From assembly GCF_019426345.1 (NCBI RefSeq), contig NZ_JAHLLW010000003.1, forward strand, positions 186,001-250,000: 64,000 bases of DNA, read 5' to 3'. The notes beneath the pieces are model-generated. The model was given only the letters and a program-made list of their open reading frames with translations. It was not told where the DNA came from and did no database searches. The DNA comes from Marinomonas lutimaris. GTDB taxonomy: Bacteria; Pseudomonadota; Gammaproteobacteria; Pseudomonadales; Marinomonadaceae. This document shows, piece by piece, positions 9,528-19,050 of this stretch (the stretch's first letter is position 1; every line of letters begins with the position of its first letter). The position numbers and the translations under genes were made by a program.

Positions 9528-9935
9528 ATGATTATCACCCTAACCACACCTGCCATGCTGTTCCCTGCGGTTTCACTATTGCTACTGGCGTACACCAATC
9601 GATTTGTAACACTGGCCTCGATTATCCGTAACTTTGATCCAAAACTAGAAGACGCAAATATCACAGAACAAATCGCCAACTTACGTAAGCGGATTTATCT
9701 GATACGACGCATGCAAGAAGCTGGTGTTATCAGTTTTTTTCTTTGCGTATTGTCTATGATGGCGATCTATCTTGAATATCAACAAGTTGGCAGCTACATT
9801 TTTGGCGCTAGCCTTGTCTGCCTAATGTATTCTCTGTATTTATCCGTGCGAGAAATCACTATTTCTTGTGACGCGCTGGAACTGCATTTGCAACATTTCA
9901 GCACAAACTTCAAACAGCGCAGCCGAAAAAAATAG
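9528..9935 (+). CDS. DUF2721 family membrane protein
   Basis: A 135-residue protein with three hydrophobic segments (about 6-27, 67-85, 92-110). The first is followed by RFVTLASIIRNF and an IANLRKRIYLIRRMQ helix, a pattern typical of DUF2721. The C-terminus is basic (KQRSRKK). Function unknown. Convergent with the DUF1460 gene 40 bp away, where a short GCGCC/GGCGC hairpin overlaps the intergenic end. Confidence 0.78.
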   Translation: MIITLTTPAMLFPAVSLLLLAYTNRFVTLASIIRNFDPKLEDANITEQIANLRKRIYLIRRMQEAGVISFFLCVLSMMAIYLEYQQVGSYIFGASLVCLMYSLYLSVREITISCDALELHLQHFSTNFKQRSRKK

Positions 9936-9975
9936 CTCATAGCTTATCCCTAACCAATACCTTTTAAATAGCGCC

Positions 9976-10905
9976 CTAGCGGCGCAATATTTGAACGTTA
10001 AAACCTTTTAAAGACGAGGTTTCAGGGTAGTGCGAAAAGTATTCAGTGAAGCTTTCATCCACGACTTTTTTATGAGTTAAACTGGCATGTCGAAGAAACA
10101 GCGTGCCATTCTTACGAATAGCAAGCCCTTGGTGCGAGACATTCATATTCGTACCAATATACTGTTTTAATGGCCAATCAGGACGAACCATAGTAATTAC
10201 GCTGCCGGAAGGGATTCGATCCAACAAAGCTTGGTTAATATGCCTATCGCTATCAAGAAATAACTCAGTGAGTGGAACATAAGGAATATAAGCAGCCTCA
10301 GGCACAAACCTCTTACCCTCAGCATGTAGTTGATTCAATAGCGCTCGACAATTATCAGAGGATTCCGCATCACAATGGATCACATCACTGCTAATATGCT
10401 GATACCAAGCGGCTTTGTCGATAATCGTCGATGCCACACGAGCACCACCATTAGCAACATCTGGAGTTATATCCTGCAGAATGGCTTGATTATTATGAAA
10501 CCAATCTAAACTAGGAAAATGATTACGTGTCACAAAAGACACTTGAGCATCTTTGTAACGTAAACGCATTAGGTTGGCTTCAAAATCGTTGGAAGTGGAT
10601 GACATAACGCCAGCCAATACGGTTTCAACATAGGTAGTGCAATCAAACACATCAAAACGCGTAAGAGGGTCCTTATCATATTGCCCTTGTTCGCCTTCCC
10701 CCACACTTCCACCGACATACGCAGAACCAAGTAAGGTACGACTTAAAATGTCCATTCTCTCGTCGTTCGACTGAATCGAGCTCTCATTTATTGCCTGATA
10801 AAAAAGTGCTTTATTTGCAGTATCAAGTGAATTCAAAGCCATCACAGGAGATATAAAAAGCACAGACAAACCAGAAACAACGATTTTTTTGATAAAACGT
10901 TTCAT
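9976..10905 (-). CDS. DUF1460 family, N-acetylmuramoyl-L-alanine amidase-like exported protein
   Basis: A 309-residue protein with an N-terminal signal peptide (basic MKRFIKK, hydrophobic core, AxA-like end at ISPVMALN). The FDCTTYVET block has the Cys expected of the NlpC/P60-related DUF1460 fold, with NMNVSHQGL giving the His. It probably cleaves or recognises peptidoglycan peptides in the periplasm. I start it at the ATG at 10905, which has GGGAAGAG upstream and gives a clean signal peptide; the frame extends 18 codons further up without one. Confidence 0.83.
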   Translation of the reverse strand: MKRFIKKIVVSGLSVLFISPVMALNSLDTANKALFYQAINESSIQSNDERMDILSRTLLGSAYVGGSVGEGEQGQYDKDPLTRFDVFDCTTYVETVLAGVMSSTSNDFEANLMRLRYKDAQVSFVTRNHFPSLDWFHNNQAILQDITPDVANGGARVASTIIDKAAWYQHISSDVIHCDAESSDNCRALLNQLHAEGKRFVPEAAYIPYVPLTELFLDSDRHINQALLDRIPSGSVITMVRPDWPLKQYIGTNMNVSHQGLAIRKNGTLFLRHASLTHKKVVDESFTEYFSHYPETSSLKGFNVQILRR

Positions 10906-11023
10906 AGGGCTCTTCCCATTTAGCACAGCTTTCAATTTGCAACATAAAAAAACAATCATTGCTTAAAAAATAAACTCTCTATTGTGCTAGACTCAACAGA
11001 TAATTTGAAATAAAGGCGCGACC

Positions 11024-11290
11024 ATGCAAATAAATAACTCGTCATTTCTCTATGGCCAACAAGGCCTACAGCGTAGCCAAGACAAGCTAGGTCAAGCAAG
11101 CCAAAAAGTAGCCGATGCATCGACTCAAACCTTGAGCCAGCCTTCTTCTAAAAACAAAGGCCTTTACGGCTCACCTATTCAAGATGGTTTAATCGAAGCC
11201 AAAAGCAGTGTATTAGAAGCTCAAGCCAATGCCAGAGTAATCGATTCGTCTGATAAAACCATTGGTCGACTGATAGACATAACAGTCTAA
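11024..11290 (+). CDS. Small protein resembling a flagellar rod/hook C-terminus
   Basis: An 88-residue hydrophilic protein without signal or membrane segment. The last 40 residues (EAKSSVLEAQANARVIDSSDK, then GRLIDITV) read like the C-terminal coiled-coil motif of flagellar rod and hook proteins (Leu...Ala-x-Ala-Asn-Ala-x-Val-Ile...Leu-Ile-Asp). The N-terminal third is Gln/Ser-rich. The ATG follows GGCGCGACC, a poor ribosome site. No flagellar genes are adjacent. A similar short family is sometimes annotated FlgE-like; I keep the function open. Confidence 0.6.
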   Translation: MQINNSSFLYGQQGLQRSQDKLGQASQKVADASTQTLSQPSSKNKGLYGSPIQDGLIEAKSSVLEAQANARVIDSSDKTIGRLIDITV

Positions 11291-11312
11291 GTAAGCCGTT
11301 TAATTTTCAAGC

Positions 11313-11651
11313 TTAAATAGCAGAGCCCAGCAATTCGCGAACATCATCAACAGATGTAAAACGCACAGCACGAGCAACTTCTTGCCCATCTTTCAATAAG
11401 ATCAAAGTAGGCCACAATTTTACGCCAAACTGCCGCCCTAAGCGTTTTCCTTTTCCATCAAATACCTTAATGTGAGCCAGCTCAGAATATGACATCATGA
11501 CTTCTTCAACCGCATCACGGGAAGCCTGACAGTGACCACACCAGGGCGTACCGAACTCTAAAACAGCCGCACCTTTCAGGCTATTTAGCTCATCAAGACT
11601 TGGCGCTTCTTCTGCGTATTCTGGATTAAATCCTAACTGCGTTGCGTGCAT
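11313..11651 (-). CDS. Thioredoxin family protein (CGHC)
   Basis: A 112-residue cytoplasmic thioredoxin-fold protein. The active site WCGHC is at residues 37-41; CGHC is the PDI-type dipeptide rather than the CGPC of TrxA, suggesting a less reducing potential. A cis-Pro block LWPTLILLKDG follows near residue 80. AAGGAG lies just upstream of the ATG. It is 28 bp after the YkgJ-like gene on the same strand, so both may share a message. Confidence 0.9.
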   Translation of the reverse strand: MHATQLGFNPEYAEEAPSLDELNSLKGAAVLEFGTPWCGHCQASRDAVEEVMMSYSELAHIKVFDGKGKRLGRQFGVKLWPTLILLKDGQEVARAVRFTSVDDVRELLGSAI

Positions 11652-11679
11652 AAAAACTCCTTGTGACTATGATTCGCCT

Positions 11680-11970
11680 CTACTTGATGACATTAAATTC
11701 TTCTCGGCATTCATCAGACCCCATTTCGAACTCACGACAAATCCAAGGACGGTTTTCGTATATAGTACAAAGGAAAGTATTTCTATCGACCGCAGAGCAC
11801 CAACCATCATCTAATCTAAGCATGGTTTCTCCGCCCCACTCATCTACCGATACATGCTTGTCTGGCACACCAGTATCACTAATGATCATGACTTCCATAC
11901 GACAACAACAAGCTTGGCAGTTAGAGCAAGTCACATCAGATTCAGCAATGTTTTTAAGAGCGATATTCAT
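11680..11970 (-). CDS. YkgJ family cysteine cluster protein
   Basis: A 96-residue protein of the YkgJ (UPF0153) family, likely metal or Fe-S binding. Cys residues at 15, 18, 21, 22 and 23 form the CxxCxxCCC cluster, and later Cys fall in GWCSAVD, FLCTIY and PWICREFE, the typical second half. Length matches the family. The ribosome site is weak. Directly upstream of the CGHC thioredoxin, which could keep its thiols reduced; that link is inference. Confidence 0.85.
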   Translation of the reverse strand: MNIALKNIAESDVTCSNCQACCCRMEVMIISDTGVPDKHVSVDEWGGETMLRLDDGWCSAVDRNTFLCTIYENRPWICREFEMGSDECREEFNVIK

Positions 11971-12153
11971 AAATAACGACGAATTACCAAGACGAGAAGG
12001 TTGTGGTGTTTAGAACTTTGCACTAACGAGAAAAGCAAACAGCGAAGAAAACAATATACATGCGATCTAGCTTGGAAGATATTGATGAAAAACAAAACTA
12101 CCAAACTAGATCGATAAAGAGCTTAAAAACTAGAGACTAATGCAACCAAACGG

Positions 12154-13773
12154 CTACACCTTAAATTTAATTACTAATTCATTTAATTCAATTGCCAGTC
12201 GAGTCAATTCGGCTGTGCTTGCGCTAGTTTGGTTGGCACCAACTACCGTTTGCGCAGCCAAATCACTAATGGTCGTAATATTGCCATCAATTTCTTTCGC
12301 AACATTAGACTGTTCCTCTGCTGCACTCGCAATTATATGGTTACTGTCACTAATCGCAATAATACGGGCGGTAATTTGCTCCAACGCCTTCGAAGCTTCA
12401 GCGGCAACTGTTTGAGCTTGATTGGTTTTTTCACTGCTACTTTCCATTGACGAAACCGCTTCATTGGCAGAAAGCTGAACCTGACGCACCATGGTTTCAA
12501 TTTCGCCAGTAGATTCTTGAGTTCGATGTGCAAGGCTTCTCACTTCATCAGCCACTACCGCAAAACCTCGACCCGCTTCACCAGCACGCGCCGCTTCAAT
12601 AGCTGCGTTTAGAGCTAACAAGTTTGTCTGCTCTGCAACCGCACGAATCACGTCTAGGATCTGGCCAATCGAAGCAACTTGTTCCGCCAACTGATTAATC
12701 ACTCGAGTGCTGGTCGTCATTTCTTTATTCATATCTAGGATAACGGCTGTCGTTTCGCCGACTCGGGCTTTACCTTCGGCTGCTAATTTAGCAGATTCAG
12801 CAGACTCTTCAGACGTTTGCTGAGCTGTTCGAGCAACTTCATCTACCGCAGAACTCATTTGAGTAATGGCCGCTGCAGCTTGCTGAATTTCATTGTTTTG
12901 TAACATCAATCCATTAGATGAACTTTCCGTAACTGTATTTAATTCTTCTGCTGCTGACGCTAGCTGGCTTGATGAATCGCCAATGTGAATAATGGCTTCT
13001 CGTAGATTCTTCTGCATTGCCTTCAAAGAATTCGTTAAACGAGTTAATTCATCATCGCCCTCTACACTCATGACTTGAGTCAAGTCGCCGCTAGCAATGA
13101 TTTCTGCTGAGGCAACAGCATTCTGCAACGGCGAATTAATACTCTTAGATAACACCATCGCAATACCTATGGCTATCGATGTGGCTGCGACTATTATGAT
13201 AATAATCAAACTAAAACTAGTATCGTATTGCTCTACAGAATCCGCACTGGCTTCCTTAGCGCCTTCTTGGTTGGCTGTAACAAGCTCTCTCAGTAAACGC
13301 ACCATGTCATCTGCTGCATTGTTCATGCCTGGTACCAACTTATCAATGCTTGATTGTTCTCCTTTCATAGCTAATGCAGCAACTTGAGTTTGCAACCTAT
13401 AATAATTACTCTCTTGTTTAGTGAACTGCTCAAATAATCGCTTTTCACTATCCGAATAAATTGTTTTTTCATACTCAGCACGAGCCACAGATACGTCTTT
13501 CTTTATACGCTCCAGAGCGGCCAGAGTTTCTTTTTTAGCGTCTTCACTTGTCGTGCTCAATAACCTTAGGGTGAAAATCCTTACCCTCATCAAGTTACTG
13601 TTAACATCACCTAGGCTAGCAATTGCTGGCAAGATATTCGTTTCAATCATCTCTGAATTTGCTCGGATATCTTTCATCGCTGACATAGCCACGCCACCAA
13701 GGCATATAAGCAAAAATATAATGATAGAAAAAGCCATCAGCAAGCGTGACCTTATATTTATATTCCTTAACAT
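12154..13773 (-). CDS. Methyl-accepting chemotaxis protein with four-helix-bundle sensor
   Basis: A 539-residue chemoreceptor. Membrane segment about 10-31, a periplasmic 4HB_MCP-type helical domain about 32-188, second membrane segment 189-209, HAMP about 210-263, then the signalling domain with the tip [19 protein letters not shown]. It ends NELVIKFKV, with no CheR pentapeptide. AAGGAAAGGAA precedes the ATG. Ligand unknown. It follows the EAL gene on the same strand with 123 bp between, so co-transcription is possible but not required. Confidence 0.93.
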   Translation of the reverse strand: MLRNINIRSRLLMAFSIIIFLLICLGGVAMSAMKDIRANSEMIETNILPAIASLGDVNSNLMRVRIFTLRLLSTTSEDAKKETLAALERIKKDVSVARAEYEKTIYSDSEKRLFEQFTKQESNYYRLQTQVAALAMKGEQSSIDKLVPGMNNAADDMVRLLRELVTANQEGAKEASADSVEQYDTSFSLIIIIIVAATSIAIGIAMVLSKSINSPLQNAVASAEIIASGDLTQVMSVEGDDELTRLTNSLKAMQKNLREAIIHIGDSSSQLASAAEELNTVTESSSNGLMLQNNEIQQAAAAITQMSSAVDEVARTAQQTSEESAESAKLAAEGKARVGETTAVILDMNKEMTTSTRVINQLAEQVASIGQILDVIRAVAEQTNLLALNAAIEAARAGEAGRGFAVVADEVRSLAHRTQESTGEIETMVRQVQLSANEAVSSMESSSEKTNQAQTVAAEASKALEQITARIIAISDSNHIIASAAEEQSNVAKEIDGNITTISDLAAQTVVGANQTSASTAELTRLAIELNELVIKFKV

Positions 13774-13896
13774 TTCCTTTCCTTATTAATAACAATTTTT
13801 TAGAACATGATGACCATAAAGAAACAACATAAGCTGTATTCTCAGGTCTTTTTAAAGAGCACAAAAATGTAATAGTCGCTGTATTTTTTGTTATTT

Positions 13897-15051
13897 TTAC
13901 TTATTGAAAAGCATTGGCATCTTTAAAAGCCAAGTTTCAAATTCCAAAGCAGATAACGGACGGGAGAAGAAATACCCTTGGATGACTCGATAACCTATAT
14001 CCGCTAAGTAAGACAATTGCAGCTGAGTCTCTACGCCTTCCGCTATCGCTACCGCGTTTATTTTCTTACTAATAGATAACACCACCTCACTTAGCTCTTT
14101 AGAGAGTTTGTTTGGTAATTCATCAACAAAAACCCTATCTAGCTTCAACTGAGACACAGGAAACTTTAGCAATCTTTTTAAATTTGAGTACCCTGTACCA
14201 AAATCATCTAATGAAATAGTCACGCCGATCGAGTGAAGCTCGTTAACAGCATCAATAAAAGGGTCTGATGGCTTTATTTTTTTACTCTCCGTCACTTCCA
14301 TCACTAAACAAGTGGCTAAGAGGCCATTCTGGTCCAAAATGGATTGAATCTCGTTTTTTAGACTAGGATAACTAAAGCTAAGTGGGGAGAAGTTAACGGC
14401 AATCATGGGAACATGGATATTTTGCTCTCGCCACATAGCCAATTGTTTACAGGCTTGACGCAACACCCATAAATCTAATTCAGCGATAAGCCCAAACTCT
14501 TCCGCAAGAGCAACAAAATTATCTGGAGCAACCCTACCAAACTCTTTACTTGTCCATCTTGCTAGGACTTCAACCCCATAAAGGCTTTTATCTACAATAT
14601 TGATCTGAGGTTGGTAGTTCAGCTCTAACACATTATGCTTCAGGTCAGCACTTAACACCTGAGCCATTTGATAAGAAGGATGTGTATTATTAAAGCTAAA
14701 TTCTGTTTGATCATCTTGAATAAGCAGACTGTAATATGGCCGATCCAATAATTGAAATGCCTCAACCATCACTTTCACTCTATAGGCCTCGCGATCACTA
14801 GGCATAAACAAAAGTTTGATTTCTTTTCCGACAATTTGTTTGAACTCACTGAGATGAAATGTGCGTTGATCAGCATCTAACCAGAAGCAATCTAATGGAA
14901 GGTTTGTGTGCATTTTTAAGTCGAACTGAGCATGTTTAACTCTATCGTTACAAGAAACAATCAGATCATTACTGTCTAACACAATAAAGCGACTATTCGT
15001 TTCTTGTAACTCCAGCCAATCGCGCCCAGTATTCAAACCATCCGTTTTCAC
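13897..15051 (-). CDS. EAL-domain c-di-GMP phosphodiesterase
   Basis: A 384-residue cytoplasmic protein. An N-terminal region (about 1-120) looks PAS-like but is not assigned; the EAL domain spans about 130-380. The signature is EVLARW (E161), followed by the catalytic set AVNFS, MEVTES, DDFGTGYS (D282-D283), LKLDR, AEGVE and QGYFFSRP, all intact, so hydrolysis of c-di-GMP to pGpG is expected. The start is GTG at 15051 with AGAAGGA 7 bp upstream. It is divergent from an XRE regulator across 162 bp that holds operator-like repeats, so that regulator may control it. Confidence 0.9.
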   Translation of the reverse strand: MKTDGLNTGRDWLELQETNSRFIVLDSNDLIVSCNDRVKHAQFDLKMHTNLPLDCFWLDADQRTFHLSEFKQIVGKEIKLLFMPSDREAYRVKVMVEAFQLLDRPYYSLLIQDDQTEFSFNNTHPSYQMAQVLSADLKHNVLELNYQPQINIVDKSLYGVEVLARWTSKEFGRVAPDNFVALAEEFGLIAELDLWVLRQACKQLAMWREQNIHVPMIAVNFSPLSFSYPSLKNEIQSILDQNGLLATCLVMEVTESKKIKPSDPFIDAVNELHSIGVTISLDDFGTGYSNLKRLLKFPVSQLKLDRVFVDELPNKLSKELSEVVLSISKKINAVAIAEGVETQLQLSYLADIGYRVIQGYFFSRPLSALEFETWLLKMPMLFNK

Positions 15052-15133
15052 AAAAAAATCCTTCTACTGCATGCTTCTATTAACACAAATCACCATTGCT
15101 TATTTGTCTTTTAGACACAAAGGTTCGTCAATA

Positions 15134-15192
15134 TTGCCTATATGGCAAATAGTGTCAAGCAAATTGCCTGACAGGTTTTGCCATATAGGCAA
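15134..15192. promoter_or_regulatory. Operator-like inverted repeats between the EAL and XRE genes
   Basis: Two 15-bp boxes are near-palindromes and exact reverse complements of each other: TTGCCTATATGGCAA at 15134-15148 and TTGCCATATAGGCAA at 15178-15192. A third, weaker box TTGCCTGACAGG sits at 15164-15175. They end 21 bp before the XRE start codon. This is the usual picture of autorepressor sites for a phage-type HTH protein; binding is inferred. Confidence 0.65.
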
Positions 15193-15213
15193 AACTAAAC
15201 AGATAATCTTGCC

Positions 15214-15648
15214 ATGAATATTGGCCACGTTATTAAAATTTTGCGTATTCAGCGCAAGATGACACAAGAACAGATTGCACTGGAAGCTGACATGGCTACC
15301 AGTAATGTCTCACGTATTGAAAAAGGCTTAAGGCAACCTTCACAAAAAGTGTTACTAAAATTGGCTAAAGCATTAGATACAAAACCTTCGGTGCTATATG
15401 CTGCAAGTGAGCAGCCGATAAACGATATTTCTGATTTTTTAAGACAAGAAGAGAACGAAGAAAACGAAGGAAGCATTGACCATCTATTGCTCAATCCAGA
15501 CACTCATAATGTACTAAAATTATTTAGCGAACTAACGCCAAATAATAAGTCATTATTTATAGAGCAACTTAAAGCCTTGCATAGATGGCAAACGAAATTG
15601 GACGCTGATGGCATAAGCAAAAATAATAAAAGTAATAATTCAGCCTAA
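15214..15648 (+). CDS. XRE-family transcriptional regulator
   Basis: A 144-residue DNA-binding protein. The HTH_3 domain occupies about residues 5-62 (LRIQRKMTQEQIALEADMATS, then the recognition part NVSRIEKGLRQPS). A Glu/Asn-rich linker and a C-terminal helical region of unknown role follow. It probably binds the TTGCC boxes at 15134-15192 and represses itself and perhaps the EAL gene. Its stop is 1 bp from the stop of convergent trhA. Confidence 0.88.
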   Translation: MNIGHVIKILRIQRKMTQEQIALEADMATSNVSRIEKGLRQPSQKVLLKLAKALDTKPSVLYAASEQPINDISDFLRQEENEENEGSIDHLLLNPDTHNVLKLFSELTPNNKSLFIEQLKALHRWQTKLDADGISKNNKSNNSA

Positions 15649-15649
15649 G

Positions 15650-16309
15650 CTAAGCGCCATAATAGAAAATTGAAAAATAATGGCAAACCGTCCCACCCAC
15701 AACAAACAAATGCCAAACCAAATGCCCATAGCGCAAGCGTGAATCAATTACAAAAAACACCACACCAAGCGTGTAAAGCACACCACCTAACACCAGCAGT
15801 AGCAAGCCGTTTGGTTCCATTAGTGAAACTAACGGTTTAATCACAATAAGAATCAGCCAACCCAATACGACATATAGTGTGGTAGAAATTGCTGGATGTG
15901 AAGCCTTACCAAACGCTTTAAGACCGACGCCAATAAGAGCTAACGTCCAAACTGCCGCTAACAAAGACCAACCCCATGCGCCCTCTAACACTCCCAACAT
16001 AAAAGGCGTATAAGTCCCCGCGATCAACAAATATACCGCGGAATGGTCAATCACCCGAAATACGTATTTGGCCTTGCCTCTTGGCATTGCATGATAAAGT
16101 GTCGAAGCTAAATACAATAAAATCATGGTCCCGGAGAAAATACTGACCCCGACGACAAAACTCACATCAGCGTAGTCAATTGCGCTCAGAATAAGAAATG
16201 GTGTACCAACAATCGCAGCCACCAGCCCCAAGCCGTGACTGATACTATTTGCCACTTCTTCACCTAATGATTGTCCTCGATTGTGTGCTGCCGAAATAAA
16301 CTTTCCCAT
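15650..16309 (-). CDS. trhA: TrhA/hemolysin III family (PAQR-type) membrane protein
   Basis: A 219-residue integral membrane protein with seven hydrophobic segments. Family marks are EEVANSISHGLGLVAA at the N-terminus, LYHAMPRGKAKYVFRVIDHSAVY in the middle, and WHLFVVGGTVCHYF at the end, giving the Ser/His/Asp/His metal site of PAQR proteins. The bacterial members affect membrane energetics or lipid homeostasis; hemolysin III is a historical name. I use the ATG at 16309 with AGGAG 9 bp upstream rather than the TTG two codons earlier. Confidence 0.9.
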   Translation of the reverse strand: MGKFISAAHNRGQSLGEEVANSISHGLGLVAAIVGTPFLILSAIDYADVSFVVGVSIFSGTMILLYLASTLYHAMPRGKAKYVFRVIDHSAVYLLIAGTYTPFMLGVLEGAWGWSLLAAVWTLALIGVGLKAFGKASHPAISTTLYVVLGWLILIVIKPLVSLMEPNGLLLLVLGGVLYTLGVVFFVIDSRLRYGHLVWHLFVVGGTVCHYFSIFYYGA

Positions 16310-16415
16310 ACTCAAGTACTCCTAAATGTACTGTATAAAAGCATGGAACAAGTGGAGCGATTTAACAATGTAAGACAGCGAATAAACTATGCAAACTGCA
16401 AGAACATATCGAATG

Positions 16416-17513
16416 TCATGACTTGGTACATATCTGCGGAGCATGATAATCAAGATTTAACAACCTAAAGTAATTTTCCCCCAAAGCAATATTGCGAAAG
16501 GCATTATCATCGAGGTATTGATGAATCCGACTCGTCACTTCTAGCTCCTGCTCGTACACCTTAAAGCTATTGCCTCTAAAGGCGACAAAATCAGACCCGG
16601 GCAAAATACGTTCAGAGTATTGATTCATAAAAGCAACGTATTGAGGACGATAGGCAGACTTACTAAAATAATAATCCTCCAAAATGCGCCATGAAATATC
16701 TAACATCAAATTAGGATACTGATCTAACAAACGCGACAAGATCGCAATATGATCTGATGCCTTCATAGATGTTTGCTCATAAGACAACCCCATGTGAGCC
16801 CAGACAATTTTATTATCTGGGTAAAGTGCTAACGCCTGCTCCATTAAAGGCAAATACAAGGTCGGAGATATATCATTACCTATATCTGAGTGAATCGTGA
16901 TTGGGTAATCTCTGGCCCTTAATTCCGCCATAAAATCCGCCCATTTAGTAATGTCTTTTGGCGTTGCAGGCTTATGACGATTATTAAATTGAGCCTGCTT
17001 AACCAAATTCACTTCGCCCATCCAATGAAACAAACCTGGATACTTCTTTTCATAAAGTTCCATCAACTCAACCGTTGGCTCAGGATTAGATAAATCAGTA
17101 AAAGTCATCGACAAGGTAAGATGAAGATCATCTGGCTTATATTTCAGCATGTTCGCGGCATTCGCGAAATCGTTCCGCGTCGTAGGTGATACAGGTGTAC
17201 CAGGACATTTCTGGTAATTAGAACAGGAAGAATTAGCGGGTAACATCTGTCCAATGCCATAAACATTGGCAAAACGCACCGTTGTACGAGACAAATACTC
17301 ATTCACCTCATTAAAAGGAATCGCCCGACCATCAAAAGGTCGATAATGTAAATGCGTATCCACAACGGAGGTATAAGGCTCGATCTCTCGATCATAACAA
17401 GCAGACACACCTTTAAAGGAATCCAAAGTACGATTTGCTGGCGTGTTATCAGAAGAAGCACAACCACTCGCTAACAAAGAAGCCAAAATGGCGAAAGGAA
17501 AACAACAACGCAT
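16416..17513 (-). CDS. Amidohydrolase-2 family lipoprotein
   Basis: A 365-residue predicted lipoprotein: signal MRCCFPFAILASLLASGC with lipobox LASGC, so the mature N-terminus is the Cys at residue 18. The rest resembles the metal-dependent TIM-barrel hydrolases of the amidohydrolase-2 family: the HxH motif is DTHLHYRP, later ligands are HSDIGND and WAHMGLS, and the C-terminal Asp is in LPGSDF. Substrate unknown. The ATG at 17513 has AGTGGG about 8 bp upstream; earlier in-frame codons would bury the signal. Lipid-anchored members are uncommon. Confidence 0.78.
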   Translation of the reverse strand: MRCCFPFAILASLLASGCASSDNTPANRTLDSFKGVSACYDREIEPYTSVVDTHLHYRPFDGRAIPFNEVNEYLSRTTVRFANVYGIGQMLPANSSCSNYQKCPGTPVSPTTRNDFANAANMLKYKPDDLHLTLSMTFTDLSNPEPTVELMELYEKKYPGLFHWMGEVNLVKQAQFNNRHKPATPKDITKWADFMAELRARDYPITIHSDIGNDISPTLYLPLMEQALALYPDNKIVWAHMGLSYEQTSMKASDHIAILSRLLDQYPNLMLDISWRILEDYYFSKSAYRPQYVAFMNQYSERILPGSDFVAFRGNSFKVYEQELEVTSRIHQYLDDNAFRNIALGENYFRLLNLDYHAPQICTKS

Positions 17514-17639
17514 GACAAACATCCCACTAAAATACATTAAATGAGGTAAACAGAAAGGAACATTACAAAACATCCCTCCCTATGTGTAAACCACTATTCA
17601 ATGTAAATCATGAGTTCAGCCCTGCGAAGGGCTCATTGG

Positions 17640-18404
17640 TTATGCTAAGAACAACAAAAGCCCACCAAACACAATGCGATACCAACCAAAGGCGACAAAA
17701 GTAAACCGCTGCAAAAACACCATAAATAACTTCATTACTACAAAAGCACTTAGAAAGGCCACCACAAAACCGATTGCCAAAGGCATCCACTGCTCACCCG
17801 AGAACTCTTTATAATTAGAAAGCAAATCATAACCCGAAGCCGCCATCATCACTGGCAAGGCCAATAAGAAGGAAAACTCCGCACTGGCCTTTCGGCTTAA
17901 GCCCACTAACACAGCACCAACAATGGTTGAGCCAGCACGGCTTGTACCCGGAATCAGAGCAAATATTTGCGCAATCCCAACCCATAAGGCCTGCTTAAAA
18001 GTCAGATCTTCTAAACTTTCAACGCTAGGAGACTTATGTTTGATCCACCTCTCGGTAAGTAAAAAAATCACACCGCCGACAATAAACATTGTCGCCACAA
18101 CAGACACCGAAAACATAGCTTTTATTTGATGACGAAACAAAAAACCAACTATGGCAACAGGTAAAAAAGCCACAAACACTTGGCACCATAAACGAAAATG
18201 CTTAAACGTAAAACGCTCTTTATAGTTCGCTACAACCGCCAAAATTGCCGCCAGCTGGATTATCACTTCAAACGCTTTATTGCCTTCTGTTTGTTCCATT
18301 CCAAGCCATTGACTCACAACAATCAAATGCCCAGTTGAAGAGATAGGTAAAAACTCTGTCGCTCCCTCTACCAATCCGAGAATGACACTATGAAATACAT
18401 CCAT
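17640..18404 (-). CDS. uppP: Undecaprenyl-diphosphatase UppP (BacA)
   Basis: A 254-residue integral membrane phosphatase that converts undecaprenyl diphosphate to the monophosphate for recycling of the cell-wall lipid carrier; overproduction gives bacitracin resistance. The two catalytic blocks are intact: [19 protein letters not shown] at residues about 9-27 and [13 protein letters not shown] near 160. Hydrophobic segments fill the rest. Short for the family (about 265-275) but with normal ends. Divergent from the ZntR-like gene. Confidence 0.95.
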   Translation of the reverse strand: MDVFHSVILGLVEGATEFLPISSTGHLIVVSQWLGMEQTEGNKAFEVIIQLAAILAVVANYKERFTFKHFRLWCQVFVAFLPVAIVGFLFRHQIKAMFSVSVVATMFIVGGVIFLLTERWIKHKSPSVESLEDLTFKQALWVGIAQIFALIPGTSRAGSTIVGAVLVGLSRKASAEFSFLLALPVMMAASGYDLLSNYKEFSGEQWMPLAIGFVVAFLSAFVVMKLFMVFLQRFTFVAFGWYRIVFGGLLLFLA

Positions 18405-18528
18405 TACAACCTACCTTCCACTATTTACGACAACTAACAACACGATACAATCGAGTGCATAAAAAACTGCGCCAGCAATGTAAAACATTTTAGGTGAAAG
18501 AAAAATAAAAAATGATCAACAAGAAATC

Positions 18529-18560
18529 TTGACCTAGGATCTATATCTAAGGTTTATACT
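18529..18560 (+). promoter_or_regulatory. MerR-type promoter of the zntR-like gene
   Basis: A -35 element TTGACC (18529-18534) and -10 element TATACT (18555-18560) are separated by 20 bp rather than 17. The spacer region holds an ACCT...AGGT dyad (18532-18535 and 18550-18553). This overlong spacer with a central dyad is the hallmark of promoters that MerR-family proteins twist into activity, so the gene at 18588 is probably autoregulated. Confidence 0.75.
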
Positions 18561-18587
18561 AAGGAATTGAACGGAGGAGAAATAAAC

Positions 18588-19022
18588 ATGTATCGCATTG
18601 GTGAACTGGCAAAAGCATGCAACATCAACAATGACACATTGCGCTTTTACGAAAAAAACGCCCTACTCAGCCCTTCAAGTCGATCTGAGTCTGGCTATCG
18701 TCTTTACACAGAAAAAGACAAAGACATTTTGCTATTTATCTTGCGCGCAAAAGGGGTCGGATTCACTCTTGCTGAAATTCGCGAGTTGCTTTCTATTGAA
18801 GTCAATAAAGCTAACAACGCCTGCGCTGACGTTAAAGAACTTGTCGACACCAAACTCTCAGATGTCGAAAGGAAACTTGCAGAACTTACTCGTTTTCAAA
18901 CCTCACTCAAACGCCTATCTGATGCTTGTTGCGGCGGAGAAGAAAGTGCCGAGCATTGCACCATACTCGAAGCGCTAGAATCTAATACAAACGATGTTCG
19001 CCATGAGCACCACCACGATTAG
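18588..19022 (+). CDS. zntR: ZntR-like MerR-family metal-responsive regulator
   Basis: A 144-residue MerR-family activator. HTH about 1-70 (MYRIGELAKACN, RLYTEKD, FTLAEIRELL), a dimerisation helix to about 112, then the metal-binding loop SDACCGG. Cys79, Cys114, Cys115 and Cys124 fall at the ligand positions of E. coli ZntR. The ligand His119 of E. coli is Glu here and a His sits at 123; the tail HEHHHD adds further possible ligands. Zn(II) is the likely inducer but Cd/Pb is possible. No zntA-type exporter is adjacent. Start at the ATG with GGAGG 10 bp upstream. Confidence 0.82.
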   Translation: MYRIGELAKACNINNDTLRFYEKNALLSPSSRSESGYRLYTEKDKDILLFILRAKGVGFTLAEIRELLSIEVNKANNACADVKELVDTKLSDVERKLAELTRFQTSLKRLSDACCGGEESAEHCTILEALESNTNDVRHEHHHD

Positions 19023-19050
19023 AACATTCAAAAAAACAAACATATTTAGC

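Noticed and set aside
17612..17634. Short AGCCCT/AGGGCT hairpin after uppP
   Set aside because: Six-bp stem without a following T-run; not supported as a terminator.
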